DNA from: Parcubacteria group bacterium
GTDB taxonomy: Bacteria > Patescibacteriota > Minisyncoccia > Phycocordibacterales > UBA12088
Direction: 5' to 3'
NCBI GenBank assembly: GCA_021731325.1
Contig: JAKFXP010000104.1
Span: forward strand, 1-13,117
Length of the DNA stretch: 13,117 nucleotides
Made by a program: the position numbers and the translations under genes. How positions within the stretch are numbered: the stretch's first letter is position 1; every line of letters starts with the position of its first letter. Of this stretch, positions 1 to 7,349 are shown one piece after another. A model generated the notes under the pieces. The model saw nothing but the letters and a program-made list of their open reading frames with translations, had not been told where the DNA came from and did not search any database.

Positions 1-551
1 AGGATGAGCGCACTTGCAGGCGAAAAGAAATCATATACTTCTCGCGCAGCGTAGAGCGTGAGAACAATACCGGTTGCACCCACAAACATGAGTACGGCTC
101 CTTGTGTGATATATGCACCAAGACGGTATCGACCAAGCACAAGCACTCCTGCTCCCACTACGAGCCCAAGTGCAATGCGTCCCATAGGACCAATCCACTG
201 ATTGGCAAACGCAAAGCTTACAAACCATCCTAATCCCAAAATAACCAAAAAGCCTCCGAGCTTCATGAGCCAATCGGTCGCCAACCACGCAAGGAACGAG
301 GCAAGAATATTTGGTTCAGGCGCCTCTGACATATGCACACTCTGCAGCGCAGTCTGGGCGTCGACGGGGGGAATCGGTACGGTTGTCGATGCGGTAGCTG
401 ACGGAGCCTGCGCTACCGACTCGGCACGGGTAATATTCTTGGTGGCATCCGCCAAATAACGTTCCATGTGCTCCAGTCTTGTGCGCAGGCTTGAAACGCG
501 CGACCAGAGCATGATACTAATAATGCAAAGTACTACCGTGATGAATTCCAT
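1..551 (-). CDS. DUF2339-like membrane protein, N-terminal part (runs off the left edge)
   Basis: This reading frame stays open from an ATG at 551 to the first base, giving 183 complete codons; the C-terminal part is outside the window. Residues 3-16 form a hydrophobic N-terminal segment. Residues 20-40 look helical and charged, and 41-80 are a Pro/Ala/Thr-rich linker. From about residue 90 there are closely spaced membrane helices (roughly 96-115, 123-141 and 146-168). The pattern WL..DWLMKLGG followed by NQWIGPMGR and a Gly-rich helix is what I recall of DUF2339 'predicted membrane proteins', large many-helix proteins of unknown function that often begin with a short coiled coil. An AAAGG ribosome-binding site lies four bases upstream of the ATG. 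The family call rests on remembered pattern only; the protein's role is unknown. Confidence 0.72.
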   Translation of the reverse strand, partial: MEFITVVLCIISIMLWSRVSSLRTRLEHMERYLADATKNITRAESVAQAPSATASTTVPIPPVDAQTALQSVHMSEAPEPNILASFLAWLATDWLMKLGGFLVILGLGWFVSFAFANQWIGPMGRIALGLVVGAGVLVLGRYRLGAYITQGAVLMFVGATGIVLTLYAAREVYDFFSPASALI

Positions 552-560
552 ATATCCTTT

Positions 561-566
561 AGTATA
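561..566 (-). promoter_or_regulatory. Possible -10 element (TATACT) just upstream of the DUF2339-like gene
   Basis: Read on the minus strand, TATACT ends nine bases before the ATG at 551. No convincing -35 is seen 16-18 bases further upstream. If functional, transcription would begin within a few bases of the start codon, leaving the AAAGG motif largely untranscribed; the two signals therefore compete as explanations. It is listed because the same nine-base offset recurs at three other genes here. Confidence 0.3.
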
Positions 567-650
567 CATGGGCGCATATATCCCGCTCTCCACCTATACA
601 CATCCCCCTATGATAGAGGTTCAACGTTGTGAGCAGGTACACCGAATTTG

Positions 651-679
651 TTGACAACTTTTAAAAAATACTGTATAAT
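651..679 (+). promoter_or_regulatory. Consensus sigma70-type promoter (TTGACA-17-TATAAT)
   Basis: TTGACA at 651-656 and TATAAT at 674-679 match the bacterial housekeeping consensus at all twelve positions, with the ideal 17-base spacer. The spacer is A/T-rich. The expected start site is near 686, about 27 bases before the ATG at 713. It drives only the 144-residue orphan gene, because a terminator follows at 1169-1207. It is the strongest promoter-like sequence I found in the window. Confidence 0.9.
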
Positions 680-712
680 GTCTCTTTCTGATCTTTGAGA
701 GAGGACGCGGTC

Positions 713-1147
713 ATGAGGACACAACAACATACAGTAACCTTTTTGGTTGGCGCTACGTCTGCCACACAGGCGGGAGTACCTGACTACCCTGGGTGGATTG
801 GTTGCCCAATCTCGTACGCTATTACCCTGAACGGCAAGGTACCTACATACGAGAAAGCCCTAGCAATACTAGCGCACGAGCACAGTCAATTTGTGCTGCA
901 TATAGCACTTTGTTTACTTATTTGCATACGTTGCAACGAAGTATCCGGAGCATGTGCCCCATACAACACCTGGAACGGCAAGGATCCATTGCCTCTTGTA
1001 CCCAAGTACTACCTAGAACATCCAACCATACTGGTTGACGGGGTTGAACTACCAACCAACAAAAAGCCACACGATTGGGTAGGTACGAAAATAAGCAGAC
1101 TGTTCGACCTGCTGCCAACCTGGCTACAGTATTTGAAAGTTGCTTGA
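713..1147 (+). CDS. Hypothetical protein, 144 residues, in its own strong transcription unit
   Basis: I do not recognise this protein. The ATG at 713 is preferred over an in-frame TTG at 695, because a GAGAGAGGA ribosome-binding site sits seven bases before the ATG and would lie inside the coding sequence if TTG were used. The product has no clear signal peptide. It has five cysteines (31, 67, 71, 74, 81), three of them in or beside a hydrophobic stretch at about 59-73 that could be a membrane segment or a buried core. A short motif, NGKxP, occurs twice (residues 40-44 and 88-92), and the DNA of these two places is also similar. The N-terminal half contains VPDYPGWIGCP. CTA and AGG/AGA codons look commoner than in neighbouring genes. 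A long non-coding RNA cannot be excluded, but I saw no RNase P, tmRNA or SRP signature. Confidence 0.65.
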   Translation: MRTQQHTVTFLVGATSATQAGVPDYPGWIGCPISYAITLNGKVPTYEKALAILAHEHSQFVLHIALCLLICIRCNEVSGACAPYNTWNGKDPLPLVPKYYLEHPTILVDGVELPTNKKPHDWVGTKISRLFDLLPTWLQYLKVA

Positions 1148-1168
1148 TTTAAAAAAGCACCTACACTC

Positions 1169-1207
1169 AAAAGACCTTTAGTACAATCGTATTAAGGGTC
1201 TTTTTTT
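1169..1207. terminator. Rho-independent terminator, probably bidirectional
   Basis: GACCTTTAGTAC and GTATTAAGGGTC form a 12-base-pair stem (two G-T wobbles) around an AATC loop. Four A residues on the left pair with the start of a run of seven T residues on the right. On the plus strand the T run ends the orphan transcript. Read from the other strand, the hairpin is followed by TCTTTTG, so it may also end the glyA-to-ABC-transporter transcript, whose last stop codon is 32 bases away at 1239. Confidence 0.88.
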
Positions 1208-1238
1208 ATGGTGCACAGACAACCAATACCTACGCACT

Positions 1239-3029
1239 CTACCGCTCCTTCACTTCACCCAGTCCTTGAAGCGCGACAAGTTTTGCATATATCCCTCCCT
1301 GTTTTTTGAGCACCGCATGCGTACCCTGCTCTACCAACTTCCCTGCATCGAGTACCACAATGGTGTCTGCACGCTGTACGGTGGATAGTCGGTGTGCAAT
1401 CGCCACAATCGAAAAATTAAGTTCGCTGCGCAGCCCTTCGATCATTTCTTGAATGGCACGCTCAGACTCTGAGTCGAGACTCGAGGTCGCCTCGTCCAGG
1501 ACGAGGACACGTGCACCGGCACGCAGCGCGACGTACGCGCGCGCGATACCCACGCGCTGGCGCTCGCCCCCCGAGAGTCGTACCCCCCGCTCACCCACTT
1601 CGGTCAACAACCCCTTAGGAAAACGCGCTGCATCGCCAATAACATGTGCGAGGTGTGCGGCCTTAAGCGCATCATGCACCAACAAGTCATCTGCGTCCGG
1701 AAACGCATACGCCACATTCTCACGCAACGTAGTATCAAACACCTCAATGTCCTGCGACACAAAGGCAAAAAGTCGACGATAGAAGGCGAGGTCGAGCGTC
1801 CGGATATCCGCACCATCGAAGAGTACCCTACCCTGCGTTACGTCATACACGCGCGCAAGCAGTCGCACCAGGGTTGTCTTCCCTGCACCACTCCTCCCTA
1901 CCAGAGCTACCAGTGCGCCCTGAGGAATCGTGAGCGAAATTTCCCGTAAGGTCTCATGCTCTTTGCCTGTATGGGCAAACGAGACGTTATCAAGCGTCAG
2001 TACCCCCTGCACCGACTCGGGTATCACCGCATCCAAAGAGGGTACGATGTCCGGCACTTCATCCAACAACTCTTTCATACGTTCGGCAGCAACCAGGTTG
2101 CGCATGATTCGAGTATATATATGAATCATCTCCCACACACTACTAATCACCACACCACCCGTGGTTGCAATAAACACAATGGTACCGAGACTCACCTCAC
2201 CCTGCACCACCAGGTGGATACCGGTCACAATGGTCGCCAGATAACATCCCTGCAGTAACCCCCCAACCACAAAAAAGTACCGCTGCTGGGTAAGTGAGAT
2301 CGTGGTATCCAACTCCTCCATATCAGTACGTACCGCCAGGTGTCGGACACGCTCCCGCTCCTCTTGATTGTAGGTCTGAACGGTTGATATATTAATGAGC
2401 GACTGAAAAAAGAGCCCACTCGCATATTCTTTTTTCTTTTCCCACTTTTCCCATTCGGGGGTAAAGCGTTGCTGCGTACGTACAATAATGAGTGCGGCAG
2501 GTATGATAGGAATAAGGAAGATGAGACCAAGGCGCCAATCCAACAGGAGTATGGAGATCGTACTCATGCTGAGATACAAAAGCGCATGGAGCAATCCCCA
2601 CGAAACATTCGAGACAATATCCAACAGTTTATCAACCCCCTTCTGAATCTTTGCCACCTGCCGACCGGTGTTTGATTGTTCATGGAAGCCGAGCGTGAGT
2701 GCAAGCAGCTTTTCATGGGCGATAACCGGCCATCTATTTTCGAGCCGGATGAGCGACTTGAGCATCATCGGTTCTCGTATAAAACGCCAAATCGTGATAT
2801 GGAGGAGGCGTGAACCCACCAACCCTATCGCTGCAACACTCAGTGCAAACGTCCATATATGTGTTTCAACCGCAAACGGGAGCGCGTCAAAACTTTGCTT
2901 TAAGAAAAATGAGAATGCTATTTCAAGTGCGGTGGTGAGTACCGTAAGAAGAATAACTACCCCAATCACCGGACGTTCAGCTCCCAAAAGTTCCCACAAT
3001 GTCTTCATACCACGCAAAAAATAGGACAT
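1239..3029 (-). CDS. ABC exporter half-transporter (permease fused to ATPase)
   Basis: The product (596 residues) is a typical exporter subunit that would act as a dimer in the cytoplasmic membrane. The N-terminal half carries about six membrane helices (roughly 21-43, 58-78, 144-163, 166-184, 252-275 and 281-300). The C-terminal ATPase shows Walker A GRSGAGKT (378-385), Q-loop glutamine 426, signature LSGGERQR (from 485), Walker B VLVLDEA (508-514, glutamate 513) and the H-loop histidine 546 in AHRLS. The substrate cannot be read from sequence. The frame extends back to 3140, but I chose the ATG at 3029: it is preceded by AAAGGA seven bases upstream and by GGTGGAGG further up, and gives a normal family length. 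A start at 3083 lacks a ribosome-binding site. It is the last gene of the minus-strand run before the terminator at 1169-1207. Confidence 0.93.
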   Translation of the reverse strand: MSYFLRGMKTLWELLGAERPVIGVVILLTVLTTALEIAFSFFLKQSFDALPFAVETHIWTFALSVAAIGLVGSRLLHITIWRFIREPMMLKSLIRLENRWPVIAHEKLLALTLGFHEQSNTGRQVAKIQKGVDKLLDIVSNVSWGLLHALLYLSMSTISILLLDWRLGLIFLIPIIPAALIIVRTQQRFTPEWEKWEKKKEYASGLFFQSLINISTVQTYNQEERERVRHLAVRTDMEELDTTISLTQQRYFFVVGGLLQGCYLATIVTGIHLVVQGEVSLGTIVFIATTGGVVISSVWEMIHIYTRIMRNLVAAERMKELLDEVPDIVPSLDAVIPESVQGVLTLDNVSFAHTGKEHETLREISLTIPQGALVALVGRSGAGKTTLVRLLARVYDVTQGRVLFDGADIRTLDLAFYRRLFAFVSQDIEVFDTTLRENVAYAFPDADDLLVHDALKAAHLAHVIGDAARFPKGLLTEVGERGVRLSGGERQRVGIARAYVALRAGARVLVLDEATSSLDSESERAIQEMIEGLRSELNFSIVAIAHRLSTVQRADTIVVLDAGKLVEQGTHAVLKKQGGIYAKLVALQGLGEVKER

Positions 3030-3120
3030 CGTCCTATCCTTTACCTCCACCTTTTGACCCCAATTATGTTTAGTTTTTTTCATAGACTGACTGGTTACTG
3101 ACGCAGGCACGAGCACTTCC

Positions 3121-3687
3121 TTACACGAGCGACACCGCACGTACCGCTTTTCTTCGCACTCGGTAGTCGGGCACTACTTCTGCCACCAGTGCCCAGAATG
3201 CTGGCCCGTGATTCATTTCGCGCAGGTGGCAGAGCTCATGCACCAGTACGTACTCAAGGAGAAGTGGCGGCAAAAAGAGTACTTTGTATGAGAAATTGAG
3301 ATTTTTTTGTGATGAACAACTTCCCCACCTGCTCGTCGTGGCACGAATACTTACTCGTCCGTAGACAAATCCATAGTGTAGGTTGAGTCGGTCAAGCTCG
3401 TCATGCACCAGTCTGCGTGCCGCTTCTTTGTGTGCTTCGTACTCAGTGCGCGCAGTGCGCGGATCGTGTACACTCGTGACTGACAAGCGACTCAATACCT
3501 CATGCAACCAGAGTCGTTTGCTCTCCACAAAATGGTCTACGCTCCCCAGGGGTGTCGAGCGCCCTACCGTGACGGTTACCCTCCCTCCGCGACGCACCGA
3601 GAGGGTCATGCGCGGGTGTCGTAGTTTTCGCATAAGGGTATAGGGTACTTCTTTTCCCGCAATCATAATCGTGCGCACAAGAGCCAT
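3121..3687 (-). CDS. YgjP-like (DUF45) zinc metallopeptidase
   Basis: The 188-residue protein has the hallmarks of the YgjP/DUF45 family, which is related to SprT and M48 peptidases. These are the HELCH zinc motif (150-154) followed by MNH (158-160), the upstream RWGSCSS motif (120-126), and a basic N-terminal beta-rich region with a MRKLRHPRMTLSVRR stretch. His150, His154 and probably His160 would bind zinc, with Glu151 as the catalytic base. It has no signal peptide, so it should be cytoplasmic. The physiological substrate of the family is not well established. Spacers are 46 bases to the gene before it and 91 to the ABC exporter after it, which suggests co-transcription. The ATG at 3687 has only a weak GAAGAT upstream; an in-frame ATG at 3666 is possible. 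Confidence 0.9.
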   Translation of the reverse strand: MALVRTIMIAGKEVPYTLMRKLRHPRMTLSVRRGGRVTVTVGRSTPLGSVDHFVESKRLWLHEVLSRLSVTSVHDPRTARTEYEAHKEAARRLVHDELDRLNLHYGFVYGRVSIRATTSRWGSCSSQKNLNFSYKVLFLPPLLLEYVLVHELCHLREMNHGPAFWALVAEVVPDYRVRRKAVRAVSLV

Positions 3688-3733
3688 AATATCTTCGTAT
3701 ACATGTCTATACCAATAAACCCCGTGACGTCAA

Positions 3734-4210
3734 TTACCTATTGTGATCCACTTTGTTGTTGTGTATCATCCCAACAGCTCTTGAGAGACGTGTGTATTTT
3801 GCTTTCAATGCTTCATATTGTTCAGGCTTAATATTTGTTTCGTTTTTTAATATGTTCAGTTTTGCAACAATAGGAGTGAGTGCAGCTTTGGCTGATTCTC
3901 GCAAAGGATACTTCGGAGCATCTTCTGGCGTAAGATCGGTAATCAAATGCAGTTCTGCAAGAGAGTGGTTCAGTTCAAATGAAGTAAGTATTTCTTCAAA
4001 TTCCATGATTTCTGCTTCGCATCCCCGTAAGTTTTCTGGGGCTATTACTATTTCCGGATGATCTGCCATCCATTGTTCATACTGCTCTTCTTGCTCTTTT
4101 GACAAAAGATGTTCTTCGGCACTTAACTCCTTCACTGATTGTTCTAATTTCGCATCTTCTTGCTTTGGTATTTCTTGCGGGTAATTGTTGAATGGATTTT
4201 CTGCGTTCAT
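3734..4210 (-). CDS. Hypothetical acidic, helical protein (158 residues)
   Basis: I do not recognise this protein. It is rich in Glu, Lys, Ala and Leu, has no membrane segment or signal peptide and only one cysteine, and reads as mostly alpha-helical. Residues 18-48 are very acidic (…EQSVKELSAEEHLLSKEQEE…) and may form a coiled coil. A second helical region lies at about 105-150. The DNA is visibly more A/T-rich than the flanking glyA and ygjP-like genes, which could mean weaker codon selection or later acquisition. It starts 24 bases after the glyA stop with no clear ribosome-binding site, so it probably depends on glyA transcription. No function can be assigned. Confidence 0.75.
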   Translation of the reverse strand: MNAENPFNNYPQEIPKQEDAKLEQSVKELSAEEHLLSKEQEEQYEQWMADHPEIVIAPENLRGCEAEIMEFEEILTSFELNHSLAELHLITDLTPEDAPKYPLRESAKAALTPIVAKLNILKNETNIKPEQYEALKAKYTRLSRAVGMIHNNKVDHNR

Positions 4211-4234
4211 TGTTTTAGTAGTTAATGATATGGG

Positions 4235-5500
4235 CTATACAAACACCTCAGGTACTGGATGTGTCTGCGCAAGTGCCCGCACCTCGGCACGGATGGTCTC
4301 TTTTTTTGCCGGGTCATCCTTCCCTTCAAGCGCGTCGAGCATATGGGTAGCAACCTGCGCACAATCGCGCTCATCAAAGCCGCGGGTGGTGAGTGCAGGA
4401 GTACCAAACCGAATACCCGATGGATCGAGGGGTTTTCGCACATCATCAGCGATGACGTTTTTGTTCACGGTAATACCCACTTCATCAAGTACTTGCTCTG
4501 CTTCTTTGCCCGATACGCCGAGTGAGCCAAACACATCCGCAAGGATCAAGTGATTGCTCGTACCCCCACCAATCATACGCACCCCACGCGCATGCAAGAC
4601 CTCTTCCATCGCTTTTGCATTTTTGAGAATCTGTCCCGCATATATATGGAACGAAGGACGGAGTGCTTCACCAAACGCAATAGCTTTACCGGCGATATTG
4701 TTCATATGAGGCCCGCCCTGTAGTCCCGGAAATACTGCTTTATTGATCTTGTGCGCAATCTCTTCGTTTTCACGCGTAAGGATCATACCACCCCGTGGCC
4801 CGCGCAACGTCTTGTGGGTCGTGGTGGTCATGAGATCAAACCCCACATCAAACGGATTCTGTGCCACCTTCCCCGCAATAAGTCCTGCGATGTGCGCAAT
4901 ATCAGCCATCACATATGCACCCACTTCGCGCCCTATAGAGACAAACTGTTCGTAATCGAGCTCACGACTGTACGCCGAAAAACCCGCAAGAATGAGTTTT
5001 GGTTTTTCGTGTTTTGCCACCGCGCGCATCGCGTCGTAATCGATCTCACCCGTCTCCACATCTTTCATCTTGTAGCGCACAAAGTTGAATACTTTGGTGA
5101 CACTCGTTAAGGGGTGCCCATGGGTAAGGTGGCCGCCATGGCTAAGATCCATCCCCAATACCGTATCCCCCGGTTCAAGCAACGCAAAGTATGCAGCAAC
5201 ATTGGCAGGCGCTCCCGAAAGAGGTTGCACATTTGCAAAGGCACATCCAAAGAGTTCTTTTGCACGATCAATCGCCAGCGTCTCTACCGCATCAGTAAAC
5301 TCCTGTCCGCCGTAATAACGTTTTCCCGGTAAGCCCTCTGCGTATTTATTGGTGAGTGCGCTTCCCAGTGCCTCGCGCACCGCATACGAAACGTAGTTTT
5401 CACTCGGAATGAGCTCGAGACCCTCTGCTTCGCGCTGCTCCTCTCCCACAAGTGCAGCATGCACCGCAGAATCTTGCGTAGCAACATGGGAATACTCCAT
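4235..5500 (-). CDS. glyA: Serine hydroxymethyltransferase
   Basis: GlyA interconverts serine plus tetrahydrofolate with glycine plus 5,10-methylene-tetrahydrofolate, in the cytoplasm and with pyridoxal phosphate. The full-length product (421 residues) shows IPSENYVS near residue 31, the NKYAEGLPGKRYYGG block (51-65), HGGHLTHG (121-128), the cofactor pair Asp200/His203 in ADIAH, and the Schiff-base lysine Lys230 in TTTTHKTLRGPRGG. The methylene-tetrahydrofolate it makes is the one-carbon donor needed by the thymidylate synthase encoded nearby. The ATG at 5500 has no good ribosome-binding site, but a TGGTATACT extended -10 sequence lies immediately upstream, so the mRNA may be leaderless. The gene probably leads the run glyA, acidic hypothetical, ygjP-like, ABC exporter. 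Confidence 0.98.
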   Translation of the reverse strand: MEYSHVATQDSAVHAALVGEEQREAEGLELIPSENYVSYAVREALGSALTNKYAEGLPGKRYYGGQEFTDAVETLAIDRAKELFGCAFANVQPLSGAPANVAAYFALLEPGDTVLGMDLSHGGHLTHGHPLTSVTKVFNFVRYKMKDVETGEIDYDAMRAVAKHEKPKLILAGFSAYSRELDYEQFVSIGREVGAYVMADIAHIAGLIAGKVAQNPFDVGFDLMTTTTHKTLRGPRGGMILTRENEEIAHKINKAVFPGLQGGPHMNNIAGKAIAFGEALRPSFHIYAGQILKNAKAMEEVLHARGVRMIGGGTSNHLILADVFGSLGVSGKEAEQVLDEVGITVNKNVIADDVRKPLDPSGIRFGTPALTTRGFDERDCAQVATHMLDALEGKDDPAKKETIRAEVRALAQTHPVPEVFV

Positions 5501-5509
5501 ATACCCAGC

Positions 5510-5518
5510 AGTATACCA
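5510..5518 (-). promoter_or_regulatory. Extended -10 promoter element (TGGTATACT) of glyA
   Basis: On the minus strand TGGTATACT fits the extended -10 pattern TGnTAtaaT. The -35 position (CCATAC) is poor, which an extended -10 can compensate. The hexamer ends nine bases before the glyA ATG, so transcription should begin about two or three bases before the start codon or at it. That would make glyA leaderless and would fit its lack of a ribosome-binding site. Confidence 0.55.
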
Positions 5519-5553
5519 CGGACACCCGAATAGTATGGATTAGTGGTTACTGA

Positions 5554-6351
5554 CTACAGAACTTGTAACACACTCGTGTCTGTATTGTACGTGTATGTCT
5601 GTGTCACCATTCTAGAATCACTCGACGCAACATACGTCACCACAAAGGTAACCACATGACCAACAATATCTCGTATGGTGACAGAGTATACCTCTCCTGC
5701 TACGCACGTATTAGTATCTACACAAGAAAAATCAGCAGGTATCGAGATCAACTTCAGAGATGAATTATCCATATTAAAAATTGCAATACTGTGGATACCT
5801 CCATCGTACCCCGTCACCCGACCAATGAGCGCAGCAAATGTACCGTCGGGTGCGAAGGTTACCGTATCATGTTGGAGTTGGGTGCGTGTGGAAATATCAG
5901 AGGAGATATCGTACTCCTTCCGTGCATGTAACATATATATGTGTGTGCCCCCACCCTCATATGTGCTTACATAATAAAACACATAGCGTCCAGTAGGATC
6001 TATGTACACTGATTCATCAATGGAGGATCCAGACGTACACGTGACCGACCCTTGCAAGTCCACGGGCTGCTGTTCGTATATGGGAATGACTGTAGTGTCC
6101 GGCATATGTACCTCAAGTACACTGCCATCAATTAACGCACTGCGGCTACACATATCACGCACAGACTGAGATGCCTTCTGCGTAGCACGTACAACAGGGA
6201 TTGGTTTCAATGCAGTGTCAGATTGTGACGGTACGTCACCAGTCTTGCGTGTGGTCGATTGATACATACCATACACGAACAACAATAGAGCAAGGGTGCA
6301 CACCGCAATCAGTGCTCTATTGCCCCATATAGGTTGACCATTCATCGACAT
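5554..6351 (-). CDS. Membrane-anchored extracytoplasmic protein of unknown function
   Basis: An uncleaved signal-anchor helix (about residues 12-31, following MSMNGQPIWGNR) should leave a C-terminal domain of some 230 residues outside the membrane. That domain is Ser/Thr/Asp-rich and beta-strand-rich, with cysteines in DMCS, VTCT and a closely spaced FSCVDTNTC that could form disulphides. Two blade-like segments, DPTGRYVFYY and APDGTFAALIG, resemble beta-propeller (TolB/PD40-like) repeats; this is a structural guess, not a family call. The frame also has an ATG at 6360. I prefer the ATG at 6351 because a TATAGA -10-like hexamer ends exactly nine bases upstream, as at glyA, but the choice is uncertain; 6345 is also possible. 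It diverges from the L,D-transpeptidase gene and lies 53 bases upstream of glyA. Confidence 0.8.
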   Translation of the reverse strand: MSMNGQPIWGNRALIAVCTLALLLFVYGMYQSTTRKTGDVPSQSDTALKPIPVVRATQKASQSVRDMCSRSALIDGSVLEVHMPDTTVIPIYEQQPVDLQGSVTCTSGSSIDESVYIDPTGRYVFYYVSTYEGGGTHIYMLHARKEYDISSDISTRTQLQHDTVTFAPDGTFAALIGRVTGYDGGIHSIAIFNMDNSSLKLISIPADFSCVDTNTCVAGEVYSVTIRDIVGHVVTFVVTYVASSDSRMVTQTYTYNTDTSVLQVL

Positions 6352-6360
6352 ACGTATCAT

Positions 6361-6366
6361 TCTATA
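6361..6366 (-). promoter_or_regulatory. Possible -10 element (TATAGA) of the anchored protein gene
   Basis: TATAGA on the minus strand abuts the first in-frame ATG (6360) and ends nine bases before the next (6351). No good -35 is visible. If it is the true -10 element, the ATG at 6360 would not be transcribed and 6351 would be the start. The rest of the 120-base divergent region shows no convincing promoter for the plus-strand gene. Confidence 0.3.
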
Positions 6367-6483
6367 GTGATCTACGTAAACGCGCTATTATCAGTGGAGA
6401 GCCCATTGCAGAATCGTCTTCCTTGTGATTATCTATACATAGACACATTGTCATCCACCCACACCAAACCTGAGGAGGTTTTT

Positions 6484-7032
6484 ATGAAAGCGCTACCCTT
6501 CCCTTTGTTCTCGCGCTGGTACCTCGTTGTCTGTCTGCTCGGGTTCATGCCCGCCATAACCCAGGCAAAGGCGCATGTTACCGTGCATCTCGACACCCTC
6601 TACAATAAACCGCGACTGGTGCTCTACGATGCACAAGGTCAAACCCACACCTATCCGATAGCCGCACCTGCGCATACACCTTCATGTCTCGGCACAGCGG
6701 GAGCAACGGGTACCGTGATCGCAATAGATCACCATGCAAGCTGGCGGCCTACGTATAAGACCATAGCGGCAGCCAAGAAAAAAGGGCGCACACTCAAGCG
6801 AACTTACAAACCTGGTGAGCGTGGAAATGCAATCGGTGGACGAAAAATCATGATTGCCTGGCACGGCGGCTGCATCCTTTCAACCGTACGTATTCACGGC
6901 ACCACAACACCACACCTGGTACGGCAGCAGGCACGCGCATCCCGAGGATGTATTCGCATGCTTAATACCGATTGGAATGACCTCGCCTCCCGCATTTCGC
7001 CGGGCACGCAGGTACACATAACACGGAGTTAG
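6484..7032 (+). CDS. L,D-transpeptidase (YkuD domain), secreted
   Basis: YkuD enzymes form 3-3 cross-links in peptidoglycan or attach proteins to it, using a catalytic cysteine, outside the cytoplasmic membrane. The 182-residue product begins with a clear signal peptide (MKALPFPLFSRW, hydrophobic 13-22, likely cleavage after AKA at 30). The catalytic region shows RIHGT (His138-Gly139) and SRGCIRM (153-159, nucleophile Cys156), with spacing matching the family pattern HG…S-x-G-C-hR. The usual His before GC is Arg here; this position varies in the family. The ATG at 6484 is chosen over the longer frame because GAGGAGG lies six bases upstream and the signal peptide starts there. It is short for the family, essentially a lone catalytic domain without LysM or another binding module. 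A hairpin terminator follows directly. Confidence 0.93.
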   Translation: MKALPFPLFSRWYLVVCLLGFMPAITQAKAHVTVHLDTLYNKPRLVLYDAQGQTHTYPIAAPAHTPSCLGTAGATGTVIAIDHHASWRPTYKTIAAAKKKGRTLKRTYKPGERGNAIGGRKIMIAWHGGCILSTVRIHGTTTPHLVRQQARASRGCIRMLNTDWNDLASRISPGTQVHITRS

Positions 7033-7049
7033 CGTACCTATATACAACG

Positions 7050-7080
7050 TAACCGGTCATGTTTCCATGGCCGGTTATTT
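7050..7080. terminator. Hairpin terminator between convergent genes
   Basis: TAACCGGTCATG (7050-7061) and CATGGCCGGTTA (7066-7077) form a 12-base-pair stem with one G-T wobble and a TTTC loop. It is followed by TTTAGTATTATT, a broken T tract. It lies 18 bases after the L,D-transpeptidase stop and 5 bases beyond the stop of the convergent small membrane gene. The T tract supports termination mainly for the plus strand; on the minus strand the hairpin lacks a following T run and may only stabilise the mRNA end. Confidence 0.75.
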
Positions 7081-7084
7081 AGTA

Positions 7085-7258
7085 TTATTCAGTGTCTTCG
7101 TGTGGATTTTCCTTCAGCGCCTGTTTGGTTTTGGCAACCAACACATCACGCTTTTGTTTGACCTCTGGACTTTCTTTGGATCGAGAAACCACGTGCAAAA
7201 TTAACAAAATGGCCATAATAATAAATATAATGCCCAATACGACTGTTTTTGAAAACAT
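7085..7258 (-). CDS. Small single-pass membrane protein (57 residues)
   Basis: This short gene starts at the ATG at 7258 and stops with TAA at 7085-7087. Residues 5-24 (VVLGIIFIIMAILLILHVV region) form one strong membrane helix after a short MFSKT leader. The tail of about 32 residues is highly charged (SRSKESPEVKQKRDVL…KENPHEDTE) and predicted helical. An almost perfect Shine-Dalgarno sequence, AGGAGGTG, lies five bases upstream, strong evidence that the frame is translated. The function is unknown; small accessory or assembly membrane proteins look like this. An extended -10-like TGGTATAAA lies at 7313-7321, so it may have its own promoter, or it may be read through from dut, which stops 91 bases upstream. 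Confidence 0.85.
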   Translation of the reverse strand: MFSKTVVLGIIFIIMAILLILHVVSRSKESPEVKQKRDVLVAKTKQALKENPHEDTE

Positions 7259-7282
7259 GATGCACCTCCTGTAGGTGTGCGC

Positions 7283-7339
7283 TTAAAAGATCAATGGGGG
7301 TGGTACTAATTTTTTATACCACATATCGTACCTAAACAC
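7283..7339 (-). CDS. Possible 18-residue leader peptide between dut and the small membrane gene
   Basis: The dut stop codon overlaps a perfect AAGGAGGA ribosome-binding site, which serves no annotated gene. Five bases after GGAGG a GTG codon (7339-7337) opens an 18-codon frame ending in TAA at 7283-7285. The predicted peptide is basic and ends KKLVPPPLIF, with three consecutive prolines, a sequence type known to slow ribosomes. This is the only support, so it could be chance; an alternative GTG at 7341 gives an 11-residue frame. Confidence 0.25.
   Translation of the reverse strand: MFRYDMWYKKLVPPPLIF
7300..7322. repeat. Inverted repeat GTGGTA / TACCAC upstream of the small membrane gene
   Basis: GTGGTA at 7300-7305 and TACCAC at 7317-7322 are perfect inverted copies separated by 11 A/T-rich bases. 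The minus-strand TATAAA (7313-7318), a candidate -10 for the 57-residue protein, lies between and within the arms. It is not followed by a T run on the minus strand, so it is not an obvious dut terminator. It could be an operator, or chance. Confidence 0.3.
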
Positions 7340-7349
7340 ACGCTCCTCC

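Noticed and set aside
202..654. Plus-strand frames at 202-459 and 466-654
   Set aside because: They are shadows of the DUF2339-like gene or cross the intergenic region without a ribosome-binding site or recognisable sequence.
685..1207. Known long RNA (RNase P RNA, tmRNA, SRP RNA) in place of the orphan protein gene
   Set aside because: None of the conserved core sequences of these RNAs was seen, and a ribosome-binding site correctly precedes an uninterrupted 144-codon frame.
3030..3140. N-terminal extension of the ABC exporter frame
   Set aside because: It overlaps the ygjP-like gene's end, contains the ribosome-binding sites used for the ATG at 3029, and resembles no exporter N-terminus.
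6334..6483. N-terminal extension of the L,D-transpeptidase frame
   Set aside because: The signal peptide and a strong ribosome-binding site both point to the ATG at 6484.
7092..7274. Plus-strand 60-codon frame
   Set aside because: It is antisense to the 57-residue membrane protein, which has a strong ribosome-binding site and a clear membrane helix.
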